In this document: piece after piece, positions 5,121 to 5,430 of the stretch
How positions within the stretch are numbered: the stretch's first letter is position 1
How the letters are laid out: the number at the start of each line of letters is the position of its first letter
Origin: Persebacter sp051008975
GTDB lineage: Bacteria > Pseudomonadota > Gammaproteobacteria > Tethybacterales > Persebacteraceae
DNA length: 5,430 bases
NCBI GenBank assembly: GCA_051008975.1
Contig: JBPCXA010000038.1
Location: 1 to 5,430 of the forward strand
Direction of reading: 5' to 3'
Program-made: the position numbers and the translations under genes
The notes under the pieces: model-generated
Databases searched by the model: none
Told to the model about the DNA's origin: nothing
Seen by the model: the letters and a program-made list of their open reading frames with translations, nothing else

Positions 5121-5233
5121 GAGATTCCGGCTTTCGCCGGAATGGTGGTTTTCTTATATTTTCGGATACCGCCAAATTCGGCATTGTCCGCAAAAGCAAA
5201 AAGCACCGCCATTCCGGCGAAAGCCGGAATCTC
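5121..5233. repeat. Inverted-repeat element B (25-bp perfect inverted ends)
   Basis: The 25 bases at 5121-5145 recur inverted at 5209-5233. Each holds a 20-bp palindrome, ATTCCGGCTTTCGCCGGAAT at 5124-5143 and its inverse at 5211-5230. The family is the same as in element A, but with CCGGC in place of CCTGC and loop GAAA in place of GAAG. The interior is AT-richer and unrelated to that of element A. A separate GCGCC-GCAA-GGCGC hairpin follows at 5235-5248. Confidence 0.8.
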
Positions 5234-5261
5234 CGCGCCGCAAGGCGCAAAATTCCCCCCG

Positions 5262-5300
5262 AAAAAAATTCGCAAAAAAAGTTAAAAATGCGGTTTTTTT
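5262..5300. promoter_or_regulatory. Phased A/T tracts upstream of the rightmost promoter
   Basis: A7 at 5262-5268, A7 at 5274-5280, A5 at 5284-5288 and T7 at 5294-5300 have centres about 9-12 bp apart, close to helical repeat. Such tracts bend DNA and can act as UP-like elements. They end just before the expected -35 position of the plus-strand promoter. Confidence 0.4.
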
Positions 5301-5311
5301 ACCCCGTTCTC

Positions 5312-5320
5312 TGATAAAAT
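5312..5320 (+). promoter_or_regulatory. Extended -10 promoter for the rightmost plus-strand gene
   Basis: TGATAAAAT combines the TGn extension with a good -10 (TAAAAT, 5315-5320). Transcription would begin near 5327, giving a leader of about 28 bases that contains AAGGAG. The -35 region is a T-run without a clear hexamer. Confidence 0.5.
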
Positions 5321-5354
5321 CAAATTTTTATTGCCATTCAAGGAGCGTTCCACG

Positions 5355-5430
5355 ATGAAAATCACTGGGCAAACACAAAACGTGGGAAGCGGGAGGTCTA
5401 GGGGTGGTTCTTGGGTTTGCGGTGGTTTTT
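5355..5430 (+). CDS. 5' end of an unrecognised gene, cut by window edge
   Basis: ATG at 5355 is preceded by AAGGAG (5340-5345) with 9-base spacing and by an extended -10 promoter, so a real start is likely. The 25 visible codons (beginning MKITGQTQNVGSG, then SRGGSWVCGGF) stay open to the window end. They are polar and glycine-rich, possibly turning hydrophobic at the end as for a signal or membrane segment. The G/T-rich codon use differs from the GCC/GCG-rich genes nearby. I do not recognise the product. It is transcribed divergently from ctaG across the repeat island. Confidence 0.5.
   Translation, partial: MKITGQTQNVGSGRSRGGSWVCGGF

Noticed and set aside
4920..5233. CRISPR array suggested by repeats at even spacing
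   Set aside because: Only four palindromes in mixed orientation and two subtypes, with spacers of about 66 bp carrying their own hairpins and no cas genes; this is an inverted-repeat element family.
4973..5314. Small frames across the repeat region (translations with IPAFAGM / IPAKAGI)
   Set aside because: Such strings are well-known spurious translations of ATTCC...GGAAT palindromic repeats, not genes.

Overview
The window is GC-rich DNA from a proteobacterium, most likely gamma- or betaproteobacterial. The lineage evidence is the gene order: Cox11, a DUF2970 protein and COX3 in one cluster, then a small TIGR02449-type coiled-coil protein, ZapA and a 6S RNA. That pairing of families is known from beta/gamma genomes. 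No rRNA or other firm taxonomic marker is present, so this is inference. Nearly all protein genes lie on the minus strand and are read from right to left.

Layout from high to low coordinates. At the right edge, a plus-strand gene of unknown function begins (5355 onward), behind an extended -10 promoter and helically phased A/T tracts. Positions 4830-5354 hold no gene. They carry a pyrimidine-rich tract and four 20-bp palindromes spaced about 86 bp apart, forming two inverted-repeat elements. Then comes a minus-strand respiratory cluster: ctaG (Cox11, copper delivery to cytochrome oxidase), a 56-residue DUF2970 membrane protein and cytochrome c oxidase subunit III, closed by a short terminator. 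coxA and coxB are not upstream of ctaG within the window. ctaG instead appears to have its own promoter.

The second minus-strand block runs with very tight spacing: TIGR02449-type protein, zapA (FtsZ-associated), a 6S RNA predicted from fold and synteny, an EVE-domain protein, a TauE/SafE-type membrane transporter and recX (RecA modulator). Junctions are TGATG or ATGA overlaps, or short gaps, so this looks like one transcription unit. The 5' arm of the 6S RNA overlaps the last codons of zapA, and its 3' arm ends about a dozen bases before the EVE start codon.

On the left are a plus-strand tRNA-Pro(CGG) with encoded CCA and, divergent from it, the 5' part of a GFA/CENP-V-type zinc protein cut by the window edge.

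I see no new defence, mobile or biosynthetic system. The points most worth a second look are the 6S RNA overlapping zapA, the regularly spaced palindrome array and the detached cox cluster with a possibly leaderless ctaG.
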